DNA of 8,764 bases from Actinomycetota bacterium. Its GTDB lineage: Bacteria; Actinomycetota; Acidimicrobiia; Acidimicrobiales; JAHWKP01. The stretch is taken from contig JAHWKP010000066.1 of the NCBI GenBank assembly GCA_019347775.1, forward strand, positions 1 through 8,764, in the 5' to 3' direction. Within the stretch, counting starts at the first letter, position 1. Each line of letters begins with the position of its first letter. The notes below the pieces were generated by a model. That model saw only the letters and a program-made list of their open reading frames with translations, ran no database searches and was not told the origin of the DNA. The translations under genes and the position numbers were made by a program. This document shows, piece after piece, positions 1 to 5,788 of this stretch.

Positions 1-207
1 GACGGCGGCCGCCTCGAGGTCGCGCGCCTGGCGCTGCTCCCGAGCGCCGCGTCGCTCCCGCCCCCGCCTCCGCCGCCCGCCGCGCCCCGCCGCGCGGAGG
101 ACGACACGCAATGGCGCCCCACCGTCGACGAGGACATGATCGATCCGTTCCTCGAGGAGTGTCAGGAACGGCTCGAGGGCCTCGGCCAGAAGCTCGTCGA
201 GCTCGTG
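1..207 (+). other. Fragment of a foreign-looking reading frame: Pro-rich linker plus possible Hpt (CheA P1-like) helix
   Basis: Reading plus-strand frame 1 from base 1 gives a frame open from the window edge. It has a short segment (GRLEVARLALLPS), a linker rich in Pro and Ala at about bases 58-90 with seven consecutive prolines, then an amphipathic stretch (EDMIDPFLEECQERLEGLG followed by QKLVEL) at about bases 130-204. The FLEE..ERLEGL..KLVEL spacing resembles the first helix of histidine phosphotransfer domains of CheA-type proteins. The phosphoacceptor His region, which would lie further downstream, is absent: after about base 207 the frame becomes low-quality (antisense of the thioredoxin gene) and stops at 346-348. 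Nearly every codon ends in G or C, more extreme than the rest of the window. I read it as the end of a gene from another genomic context, joined near base 187-207. The Hpt assignment is tentative; a chance antisense frame is the alternative. Confidence 0.35.
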
Positions 208-780
208 GGTGAGGTTGTCCGGGGCGGGCGGCCGCGCTTCTCCCACGCGCGCCAGGGCAGCGATGCGCCGGGTTTCGGGCGTGTCGGGAATGCGGGCGAG
301 CAATGCGAGCGCCTCCTGGCGAGAAGCCTCGTCGCCCCGCCCGACTAGCAACTCGGCCAGTGCCGGGATCGCCCCGGCGTGGTCGGGGTCGAGTTGGAGG
401 GCGCGCCGCAGCGACTCCTCATCACCCTTCTGGGTGAGGCGGTCGGCCTCGCTCAGCGGTGGAGAAAGTCGGTCCACGAAGGCTCGCACCTGCTGTTCCG
501 GCACGGCTCCGAGGAAGTGGTCGACGACCTGGCGATCGCGTAGGCCGTACACCGCCGGAATCGACTGGACCCGGAAGGCAGCCGATATCTCCGGGTTCGC
601 ATCGACATCGACCTTCGCCAGCTCCACTTGGCCATCCGACTCCGCCACCACCTTTTCCAGCATCGGCCCGAGGGTCCGACAAGGTCCGCACCACTCGGCC
701 CAGAGATCGACGATCACCGGGACGTCAACCGATCGGTCGAGGACCGCGGTCTCAAATGTGGCGTCAGTGACGTCGGCCAT
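1..780 (-). CDS. Thioredoxin-domain protein with TPR-like C-terminal part (YbbN/CnoX-like), 3' end lost
   Basis: The frame starts at ATG 780-778 (MADVTDATFE) and stays open to base 1 (260 codons, no stop). Residues 5-105 form a thioredoxin fold with the redox motif WCGPC (Cys31, Cys34) and the cis-proline loop SIPAV (Pro75). Residues 108-180 (EADRLTQKGDEESLRRALQL, then DPDHAGAIPALAELL and ALLARIPDTPETRRIAALA) match the helical TPR-like extension of YbbN/CnoX proteins, which act as chaperedoxins or co-chaperones in the cytoplasm. From about residue 192 (HELDELLA, bases 207-187) the family's usual ending (helices near DDDARQEFVDLL and a short Arg/Lys tail) is missing. It is replaced by an Arg/Gly-rich, compositionally odd sequence, so only about 187-780 is trustworthy. 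AGGAG sits only 2 bases before the ATG, which is close for a ribosome site. The gene diverges from the 74-residue protein. Confidence 0.85.
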   Translation of the reverse strand, partial: MADVTDATFETAVLDRSVDVPVIVDLWAEWCGPCRTLGPMLEKVVAESDGQVELAKVDVDANPEISAAFRVQSIPAVYGLRDRQVVDHFLGAVPEQQVRAFVDRLSPPLSEADRLTQKGDEESLRRALQLDPDHAGAIPALAELLVGRGDEASRQEALALLARIPDTPETRRIAALARVGEARPPAPDNLTHELDELLAEALEPFLTLLEERIDHVLVDGGAPLRVVLRAAGRGGRRRRGRERRGAREQRQARDLEAAAV

Positions 781-788
781 CGCTCCTG

Positions 789-794
789 ACGGTA
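789..794 (-). promoter_or_regulatory. Possible -10 element of the thioredoxin-like gene
   Basis: On the minus strand TACCGT (fits TANNNT) lies 8 bases before the ATG at 780. This would give a near-leaderless message, as for other genes in this window. No clear -35 partner is visible, so this rests on spacing and the TANNNT core only. Confidence 0.25.
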
Positions 795-832
795 CCCGCA
801 CAGCTTTGGCAGTACGCAGCTCCGATTGTCTT

Positions 833-838
833 TAGGAT
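833..838 (+). promoter_or_regulatory. Likely -10 element giving a leaderless message for the 845-1069 gene
   Basis: TAGGAT (TANNNT) ends exactly 6 bases before the ATG at 845, so a start 7 bases downstream of the -10 would fall on the A of ATG. TTGGCA at 806-811 resembles a -35 box, but the 21-base spacer is too long for a standard promoter. The embedded AGGA (834-837) is 7 bases from ATG and could instead be a Shine-Dalgarno sequence; sequence alone does not separate the two readings. Confidence 0.4.
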
Positions 839-844
839 CGGCCT

Positions 845-1069
845 ATGGCGAAGGAACAGCAAGCCAGCCGCGCTGTACTGCGCTCGGTGGACCCGGGCAA
901 TAGCGCCATGTGCGCCCACTGCGGAGCCCCGGTGAAGTTCGTGGCCCGGGCTCAGAAGAAGCAGGTGATCGCCAACGTCTACGTCAAGGGCAGCTGGGAT
1001 CGCGTCGAGCACTTCCACGACGACTGCTACGAGGAAGCCAACGAACCCTTCGGCCCTATAGGCGAATAG
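845..1069 (+). CDS. Small putative zinc-binding protein, 74 residues, function unknown
   Basis: The protein has a short polar N-terminus (1-20), then a CAHC knuckle (Cys23, Cys26), a basic stretch ARAQKKQ (34-40), a beta-like segment VIANVYVKGSW (41-51) and HFHDDCYEEA with His56, His58 and Cys61. A CxxC pair about 30 residues before an HxHxxC cluster suggests one bound zinc ion in a small treble-clef or ribbon-like fold. I recall similar short proteins as conserved hypotheticals in actinobacteria, but know no function. No signal peptide or membrane segment is present, so it is probably cytoplasmic. Basic residues between the ligand pairs would allow nucleic-acid or protein contact, which is inference. 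Start ATG 845 is preferred because the proposed -10 sits directly before it. It diverges from the thioredoxin-like gene with a 64-base gap, and its last 14 bases overlap the 3' end of the convergent monooxygenase gene. Confidence 0.8.
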   Translation: MAKEQQASRAVLRSVDPGNSAMCAHCGAPVKFVARAQKKQVIANVYVKGSWDRVEHFHDDCYEEANEPFGPIGE

Positions 1070-2027
1070 CCCCGCGGACGCGGGCGAGCGCGGATTCTGC
1101 CTCCTCGACGAAGCGACGCACCAGGTCGCCGGCGGGGATTAGGTCTTTGATGGCGCCGGTGCCTTGGCCTGCGGGGTAGCACTCCCGCTCGATATCGATG
1201 TCCGGAGTGGATTCGTCGCCACCCAGGTGGAAGGCACCATCGGACGTGGCCTGAAGCACCTGGGCCGGGAACGGCTGAAGGTTCTCGGGGTGCCGCTCGA
1301 ACTGATCGGTATAGGAGTTCCGAACGGCCCGTAGCGTCTTGCCCGTGTAGGCCCGCGTGACAACGGTGCCGTCCTCACCCGTGGCGATGAGACGCTCTTT
1401 GTAGCCCGGCACCGCTCTGGCCTCCGGGGTGGCGATGAATCGGGTGCCGACCCACACTCCGACTGCGCCGAGACACAGTGCCGCGGCCAGGCCTCTTCCG
1501 TCGAAGATCCCGCCGGCCGCCACGACCGGCACCCGGGTTCCTACAGCGTCGACCATCTGGGGCACGAGCGGGAGGGTCGCCACCTGCCCGGTGTGGCCTC
1601 CGGCTTCGGTGCCCTGGGCCACCACGAGGTCGCAGCCGGCATCCACGGCCCGGATGGCGTGGCTCACCTTGCCGCACATGCTTACGACGAGCACCCCATT
1701 CTCGTGGCACATCCGTACGACCTCGGTGGGAACGCCCAGGCCGGCCACGAACACCGATGCGCCTTCGTCGATGAGGGCCTGCACGCGCGGCGTCATGTCT
1801 CCGGGCATGGCGGTCAGTAGGTCGACGCCGAAGGGACGGTCGGTGATCCGGCGTACCGCCCGCATCTCTTCGACCATCTGGTCGTGGGGCATGGTCGACG
1901 CGCCCAGGCACCCAAACCCCCCGGCCTCGGAGACCGCGGCCACCAGCGCTGAGTACGAAACACCCCCCATGCCGGCCAGCATCACCGGGTGCTCAATTCC
2001 GAGCATGTCCGTCAGGGGGGTCCGCAT
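1056..2027 (-). CDS. Nitronate monooxygenase / 2-nitropropane dioxygenase family flavoprotein
   Basis: This 323-residue protein is predicted to be an FMN-dependent TIM-barrel enzyme of the NMO family (PF03060), which oxidises alkyl nitronates such as propionate 3-nitronate with oxygen. The substrate cannot be read from the sequence. Visible marks are the N-terminal FMN-binding strand HPVMLAGMGGVS (13-24), the loop LVVAQGTEAGGHTGQ (134-148) with the family's candidate catalytic His145, and the phosphate-binding VPVVAAGGIFDGRGLA followed by GVWVGTRFIATPEA (190-203). Length fits the family. The frame remains open upstream to 2537, but that part is antisense to the VanW gene; family N-termini and the adjacent -10-like TATTGT place the start at ATG 2027-2025. 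No Shine-Dalgarno precedes it. The gene is divergent from the VanW operon (15-base gap to GTG 2043) and overlaps the 74-residue gene tail-to-tail. Close relatives include enoyl-reductase-like FabK-type enzymes, so the exact reaction is less certain than the fold. Confidence 0.92.
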   Translation of the reverse strand: MRTPLTDMLGIEHPVMLAGMGGVSYSALVAAVSEAGGFGCLGASTMPHDQMVEEMRAVRRITDRPFGVDLLTAMPGDMTPRVQALIDEGASVFVAGLGVPTEVVRMCHENGVLVVSMCGKVSHAIRAVDAGCDLVVAQGTEAGGHTGQVATLPLVPQMVDAVGTRVPVVAAGGIFDGRGLAAALCLGAVGVWVGTRFIATPEARAVPGYKERLIATGEDGTVVTRAYTGKTLRAVRNSYTDQFERHPENLQPFPAQVLQATSDGAFHLGGDESTPDIDIERECYPAGQGTGAIKDLIPAGDLVRRFVEEAESALARVRGAIRL

Positions 2028-2032
2028 GTTCA

Positions 2033-2039
2033 CACAATA
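2033..2039. promoter_or_regulatory. Shared symmetric -10 element, bidirectional promoter of NMO and VanW genes
   Basis: The heptamer CACAATA reads TATTGT on the minus strand (2039-2034), 6 bases before the monooxygenase ATG, and CACAAT on the plus strand (2033-2038), 4 or 7 bases before the GTG codons at 2043 and 2046. Start sites 7 bases downstream of each would fall at 2027 (-) and 2045 (+). The whole intergenic gap is 15 bases, so any promoter core must lie here or inside the opposite gene. The minus-strand element is the better match. Confidence 0.4.
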
Positions 2040-2042
2040 AGA

Positions 2043-3701
2043 GTGGTGAGGCGGATTGCTCTGTTCCTTGGCGCCGTGGTCGGCGTGGGCCTGTGCTTGT
2101 CGCTGGCCTTCACGCTTGACCAGCGCGCTCACGCGGACAGGGTGGCCCGCAACGTGGTGCTCCACGACGACCCGATCGGCGGGATGGAACGGGACGAGGT
2201 GTCCGAACGGGTCGAGCGGCTCGCCCAGGAAGCACAGGACGCCGCCCTGACCGTGAAGACCGCCGGCGACGGCACAGACGAGACCTACACGATGACCTTC
2301 GATGCCGAAGAGATCGAGTTGATGGTCGACGTCCGCCGCACGGTGGATGCGGTGATGCGCACCGGGCGCCAGGCCAACCTGGCGACTCGACTCTTCAGTT
2401 GGATGTTGTCGCCCCTCCGGCCGCGGGACGCCGGGGTGGCGGTCAGTGCCGACCACGACTCCATCTACGAGCTGGTGGCAGAGCGGGACACCGGCCGCGA
2501 GCCTCCGACAGAACCCACCATCCGCGGTGATGAGCACGGCGTCGAGGTGGTTCCCGGCGAGCCCGGACAGGGGATCGACGCCGCAGACGTGATCTCCGGC
2601 CTACCCGCCGCGGCCCGCAGGGGCTTCCCCATGGTCGTCGAGGTCGAGCGCGGGGAGGTGCGGCCGCGTCACAGCCTGAGCCAGGCGCGCGCCACCGCCG
2701 AGCGGGCCGAAGCGCTCACCTCCGAGCCCGTCCGCGTGAAAGCGGCCGGCGAGACCCGCACCATCCCGGTGGAGGACATCCGGTCGTGGCTCGATACCTC
2801 CAAGGGCTCCGCGGATCTGCGCCCGACGTTCAACGACGCAAAGACCATCGACACGTTGCAGACCGCCTTCGAAGGACTGGGTCGAGAACCGGTCGACGCG
2901 ACGTTCGCCATCGGAGCCGGCGGGGTGATCCTCCGACCCGGACGTGAAGGCACGAAGTGCTGCGCGGGCGAAGCCGTCGACCTCTTGGAGGCGCAGGTCC
3001 TGGATCGCGCCCCCGCTACAGACCTGCCCGATGACATCGGCCCTCTACCGCTAGTCAGCGTCCCGCCGAAGCGCGGGCTCGCCGAAGCGCGGGCTCTCAA
3101 CATTGGCGAGCAGGTCGGCGGCTTCACCACACAGCACAAGGCCGGAGAGCCCCGCGTACGCAACATCCACCGCATCGCCGACCTGATGCGAGGGGTCGTC
3201 ATCGAACCCGGGGAAACGATGTCGGTCAACGGAGTAGTCGGGAAGAGGACGGCAGAGCGCGGTTTCGTGCCGGCACCGGTCATTGAGGAGGGGAGCTTCT
3301 CTGAGGACGTCGGCGGTGGGATCTCGCAGTTCGCCACCACCCTGTTCAACGCCGCGTTCTTCGCGGGCTTGGAGTTCCCCGAATACCAGAGCCACTCGAT
3401 TTACATCTCGCGGTATCCCTACGGACGGGAGGCCACGCTGTCCTTCCCGAAGCCCGACCTGAAAATCCGCAACCAGACCGAGTACGGCGTGCTGATCTGG
3501 ACGAGTTACACCGAGACCTCGATCTCGGTCAGCCTTTGGTCGACCAAGCACATCGACGCCGCCCAAACCGACCAGACGCGGTCTCCGCGGGGGCCGTGCA
3601 CATTCGTGAGGACGGAGCGCACACGCACCTATCCCGACGGCGGGAAGAGGGTCGATCACGTCAACGCCCTCTACCGCCCAGCCGAAGGCGTGCAATGTTG
3701 A
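2043..3701 (+). CDS. Membrane-anchored VanW-domain protein with peptidoglycan-binding-like N-terminal repeats
   Basis: This 552-residue protein starts with a basic N-terminus and one hydrophobic segment (IALFLGAVVGVGLCLSLAF, 5-23). There is no lipobox, so it is probably an uncleaved signal anchor with the bulk outside the membrane. Residues ~35-160 and ~160-330 look like two PG_binding_4-type modules (RNVVLHDDPIGGMERDEV at 36-53 is a typical opening). The VanW domain (PF04294) spans ~350-500: VGGFTTQHKAGEPRVRNI, PGETMSVNGVVGKRTAERGF, EDVGGGISQFATTLFNAAFF and a final SVSLW strand. VanW-family proteins accompany some glycopeptide-resistance clusters and many actinobacterial envelopes, but their biochemical activity is unclear. 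Cys306-Cys307, Cys518 and the terminal Cys552 could form disulfides outside the cell. The start is a GTG (2043, or 2046); an ATG at 1989 in frame lies inside the divergent gene and is rejected. The stop is 4 bases before the next gene, so it likely leads a three-gene operon. Confidence 0.92.
   Translation: MVRRIALFLGAVVGVGLCLSLAFTLDQRAHADRVARNVVLHDDPIGGMERDEVSERVERLAQEAQDAALTVKTAGDGTDETYTMTFDAEEIELMVDVRRTVDAVMRTGRQANLATRLFSWMLSPLRPRDAGVAVSADHDSIYELVAERDTGREPPTEPTIRGDEHGVEVVPGEPGQGIDAADVISGLPAAARRGFPMVVEVERGEVRPRHSLSQARATAERAEALTSEPVRVKAAGETRTIPVEDIRSWLDTSKGSADLRPTFNDAKTIDTLQTAFEGLGREPVDATFAIGAGGVILRPGREGTKCCAGEAVDLLEAQVLDRAPATDLPDDIGPLPLVSVPPKRGLAEARALNIGEQVGGFTTQHKAGEPRVRNIHRIADLMRGVVIEPGETMSVNGVVGKRTAERGFVPAPVIEEGSFSEDVGGGISQFATTLFNAAFFAGLEFPEYQSHSIYISRYPYGREATLSFPKPDLKIRNQTEYGVLIWTSYTETSISVSLWSTKHIDAAQTDQTRSPRGPCTFVRTERTRTYPDGGKRVDHVNALYRPAEGVQC
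3065..3096 (+). repeat. Perfect 16-bp tandem duplication inside the VanW gene
   Basis: GCCGAAGCGCGGGCTC occurs at 3065-3080 and again at 3081-3096. Because 16 is not a multiple of three, the copies are read in different frames (PKRGL, then AEARAL), just before the VanW domain. The resulting VPPKRGLAEARALNI agrees with the usual family linker (VPP..T..EA.ALGI), so the present two-copy state is the functional frame. Confidence 0.9.
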
Positions 3702-3705
3702 GCAC

Positions 3706-4572
3706 ATGAAAGTTGCCGTAACCGGCTCACATGGGCTCATTGGCAGCGCGCTGGTCGAATCACTAGGGCGGGACGGGCACGAAGTCGTCCGGGTGCCCCG
3801 AGACTCCAAGGGACGGATCGAGACGGACGCCCTGCGAGGCGCAGAGGCGGTAGTTCACCTCGCGGGTGAGAACATCGGGGCGAAGATCCGGTGGGACGAC
3901 GAGCACAAGCGCAAGGTGCGGCAAAGTCGGGTTGATGGCACGAGGCGCGTGGCCGAGACCCTGGCGCTCATGGACCACAAGCCGAGGGTGCTCGTTTCCG
4001 CCTCCGCCGTGGGCTACTACGGCAACCGGGGGGACGAGGTGCTCGACGAGCACGCCGGGCCGGGCGATGGATTCCTCGCCGAGTTGTGCGTTGCGTGGGA
4101 AGCGTCGACCGGAGCGGCGGCCGACGCCGGTATCCGGGTGGTCCGCACGCGGTCGGGGTTGGTCCTCACTCCGGACGGGGGCCTGCTGCCGAAGCTGCTA
4201 CTCCCGGGAAAGCTCGGTGTCGGGGCCCGCCTCGGGTCCGGCCGTCAATGGATGAGCTGGATCACGCTTCATGACGAGGTCCGGGCCATCCGAGCCTGTT
4301 TGGAGCAAGAGGCGCTCAGCGGAGCGGTCAATTGCGCCACCCCGAACCCAGTGACGAACAAGACCATGACCAAGACGATCGGTCGCGTGCTCGCACGCCC
4401 TGCGGTGCTCGCCGCCCCTGCCTTTGCCCTGCGATTGGCGCTGGGGCGCGAGACCGCCGACGACACGGTGCTCACCAGCCAGCGAGTCGACCCTGCCGCG
4501 CTGGGGCGAGTGGGCTTCCAGTTCGACGACCCCGATCTGGAGCCTGCTCTGCGACTGATGCTCGGAAAGTGA
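3706..4572 (+). CDS. TIGR01777-family epimerase-like SDR protein (YfcH type)
   Basis: This 288-residue protein belongs to the atypical extended SDR family TIGR01777 (E. coli YfcH, plant SulA-like). The Rossmann nucleotide site is VTGSHGLIG (5-13), followed by VVHLAGENI (49-57), SASAVGYYG (98-106, active-site Tyr region, without the usual downstream Lys of classical SDRs), WMSWITLHDEV (182-192) and VNCATPNPVTN (208-218). The C-terminal ~50 residues carry the DUF1731 signature (AFALRLALG, then LTSQRVDPAALGRVGFQF and PDLEPALR). It probably binds NADP(H) in the cytoplasm; the substrate is unknown for the family, though bacterial members are often annotated as nucleoside-diphosphate sugar epimerases. 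ATG 3706 is 4 bases after the VanW stop and has only a weak GAG upstream, so translation is probably coupled. It is followed after 8 bases by the flavoprotein gene (or overlaps its GTG). Confidence 0.93.
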   Translation: MKVAVTGSHGLIGSALVESLGRDGHEVVRVPRDSKGRIETDALRGAEAVVHLAGENIGAKIRWDDEHKRKVRQSRVDGTRRVAETLALMDHKPRVLVSASAVGYYGNRGDEVLDEHAGPGDGFLAELCVAWEASTGAAADAGIRVVRTRSGLVLTPDGGLLPKLLLPGKLGVGARLGSGRQWMSWITLHDEVRAIRACLEQEALSGAVNCATPNPVTNKTMTKTIGRVLARPAVLAAPAFALRLALGRETADDTVLTSQRVDPAALGRVGFQFDDPDLEPALRLMLGK

Positions 4573-4580
4573 ACCAGGGG

Positions 4581-5696
4581 ATGGACGCCGACGTCCTCGT
4601 TGTCGGGGCGGGGCCGGCCGGCTCGGCGGCCGCGATCACACTGGCCCGCTCCGGCAAGCGGGTCGTTATGGTCGACCGGGCGCACTTCCCGCGGGACAAG
4701 TGCTGCGGGGATGGGTTGACCGGTCCTGCCCTCCGCCAACTCACCGATCTCGGAGTACGGCTGGCCGATCTCCCGTCATGGCAGCACGTCGAGCGGTCGG
4801 TCTTCGTGTCGCCGTCAGGGCGCGACCTGCCGCTGCGGACAGGCGACGAGCACAAGAAGCTGCTGGCAATAGTCACGCGAGCCGAGCTGGACGCCGTCTT
4901 GGTCGATTTGGCCCGAGACGCAGGCGTTCGGGTCATCGAGGGCGCCCGTCTCGACTCGGCGTCGGTAGCCGGTGAGATGGTCACTGCGCATTTCGCGGGC
5001 CTCGGGGAGTTGCGGGCGCCGCTCGCCATTGGCGCTGACGGAGCATGGTCACCTCTGCGGCGAGCGCTCGACGACGACGCCCCGGCGCAACAGCACAAGT
5101 GGCATGCGGCGCGGGCCTACGTTCGCGGCGTCCGAGGTCCGGGGAGCAGCGAGGCCTTCGTGTGGTTCGACGCCGATGTCCTGCCCGGCTACGCGTGGTC
5201 GTTCCCGATGCCGGACGGTCGCGCCAACGTCGGTGTCGGCGCCCTCCGGGAAGCTGGCGGGGGCGGCGGCTGGATCGTGCGGCGGTTCGAGCAACTCCTC
5301 GCATCTGACAAAGCCGTCGAGAAACTCGGCGCCGATGCCGTCGCCGATTCTCGGACCATGGTGTGGCCGATCCCCACCGACTTCAAGCGCTCGCGACTCC
5401 TCGACCGGAGTCATCGCGTCCTGTTCGCCGGCGATGCGGTCGGCGCGACGGACCCCATGACCGGTGAGGGGATTGCCGAGGCTCTCCAGACCGGCGAGCT
5501 CGCCGGGCGGGCCTCCGCCGCGGGACGACCCCGGTCCTATCTCGCGGCAGCCCGCCGGACTCTCGCCGGCAGACACCGCCGCCGCCAGTTCTGCTCCGAC
5601 CTCCTACGCAGCCGTTCGCTCGCCACCGCCGGCATTCGCGTTGCGGGAACCAACGACTGGACCGCCGCCCAATTCACCCGCTGGATCTTCGACTGA
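4581..5696 (+). CDS. Geranylgeranyl reductase family FAD-dependent oxidoreductase
   Basis: This 371-residue protein fits the geranylgeranyl reductase family (TIGR02032), which reduces double bonds of isoprenoid chains; actinobacterial members act on menaquinone side chains or polyprenyl lipids. The FAD dinucleotide site is VLVVGAGPAGSAAA (5-18) with Asp32 ending the second strand. The family motif FPRDKCCGDGLTGPAL (36-51) has a double Cys41-Cys42. GADGAWSPLRRAL (151-163) and HRVLFAGDAVGATDPMTG (278-294) contact FAD and pyrophosphate. Halogenases and other group A flavoproteins share this fold, but CGDGLT favours the reductase family. The frame is open upstream to 4332, antisense or out of frame to the SDR gene, and is rejected. 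ATG 4581 is chosen; GTG 4569 in frame would overlap the previous stop as GTGA and is a good alternative. AGGGG touches the ATG and is too close to serve it. It is the last gene of the VanW operon, with a hairpin 36 bases after the stop. Confidence 0.9.
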   Translation: MDADVLVVGAGPAGSAAAITLARSGKRVVMVDRAHFPRDKCCGDGLTGPALRQLTDLGVRLADLPSWQHVERSVFVSPSGRDLPLRTGDEHKKLLAIVTRAELDAVLVDLARDAGVRVIEGARLDSASVAGEMVTAHFAGLGELRAPLAIGADGAWSPLRRALDDDAPAQQHKWHAARAYVRGVRGPGSSEAFVWFDADVLPGYAWSFPMPDGRANVGVGALREAGGGGGWIVRRFEQLLASDKAVEKLGADAVADSRTMVWPIPTDFKRSRLLDRSHRVLFAGDAVGATDPMTGEGIAEALQTGELAGRASAAGRPRSYLAAARRTLAGRHRRRQFCSDLLRSRSLATAGIRVAGTNDWTAAQFTRWIFD

Positions 5697-5732
5697 CCAG
5701 CGTGACGGTTCCTATGAAAGACCTGCTCCCGC

Positions 5733-5760
5733 GCGGTGGGGGTTGGGGGTCCCCCACCGC
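5733..5760. terminator. Bidirectional GC-rich hairpin between convergent genes
   Basis: GCGGTGGGGG (5733-5742) and CCCCCACCGC (5751-5760) form a perfect 10-bp stem with an 8-base loop TTGGGGGT. It lies 36 bases after the flavoprotein stop and 28 bases from the dehydrogenase stop, in the only gap (92 bases) between these tail-to-tail genes. Neither side has a T-tract, so it is either an L-shaped (I-shaped) actinobacterial-type terminator or an mRNA 3'-end stabiliser. Confidence 0.6.
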
Positions 5761-5788
5761 ACGCGATGAGCCGTCAGGCGAAGAGCCA

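Noticed and set aside
209..835. 208-residue plus-strand open frame
   Set aside because: Ser/Arg/Thr-rich translation antisense to the thioredoxin-like gene, which has WCGPC and a cis-Pro loop; a GC-bias shadow.
2028..2537. In-frame N-terminal extension of the monooxygenase
   Set aside because: Antisense to the VanW protein's signal anchor and first module; family N-termini begin at about the chosen ATG.
2043..3701. VanW gene as evidence of a vancomycin-resistance cluster
   Set aside because: No VanH, VanA, VanX or VanRS-like gene is nearby; VanW-domain proteins are common in actinobacteria without resistance clusters.
3051..3809. 252-residue minus-strand frame across the VanW/SDR boundary
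   Set aside because: No recognisable motif and fully explained by the opposite-strand genes.
4332..4580. In-frame upstream extension of the geranylgeranyl reductase-like protein
   Set aside because: Overlaps the conserved C-terminal DUF1731 part of the SDR gene in another frame; FAD-binding proteins of this kind start just before the VVGAGPAG motif.
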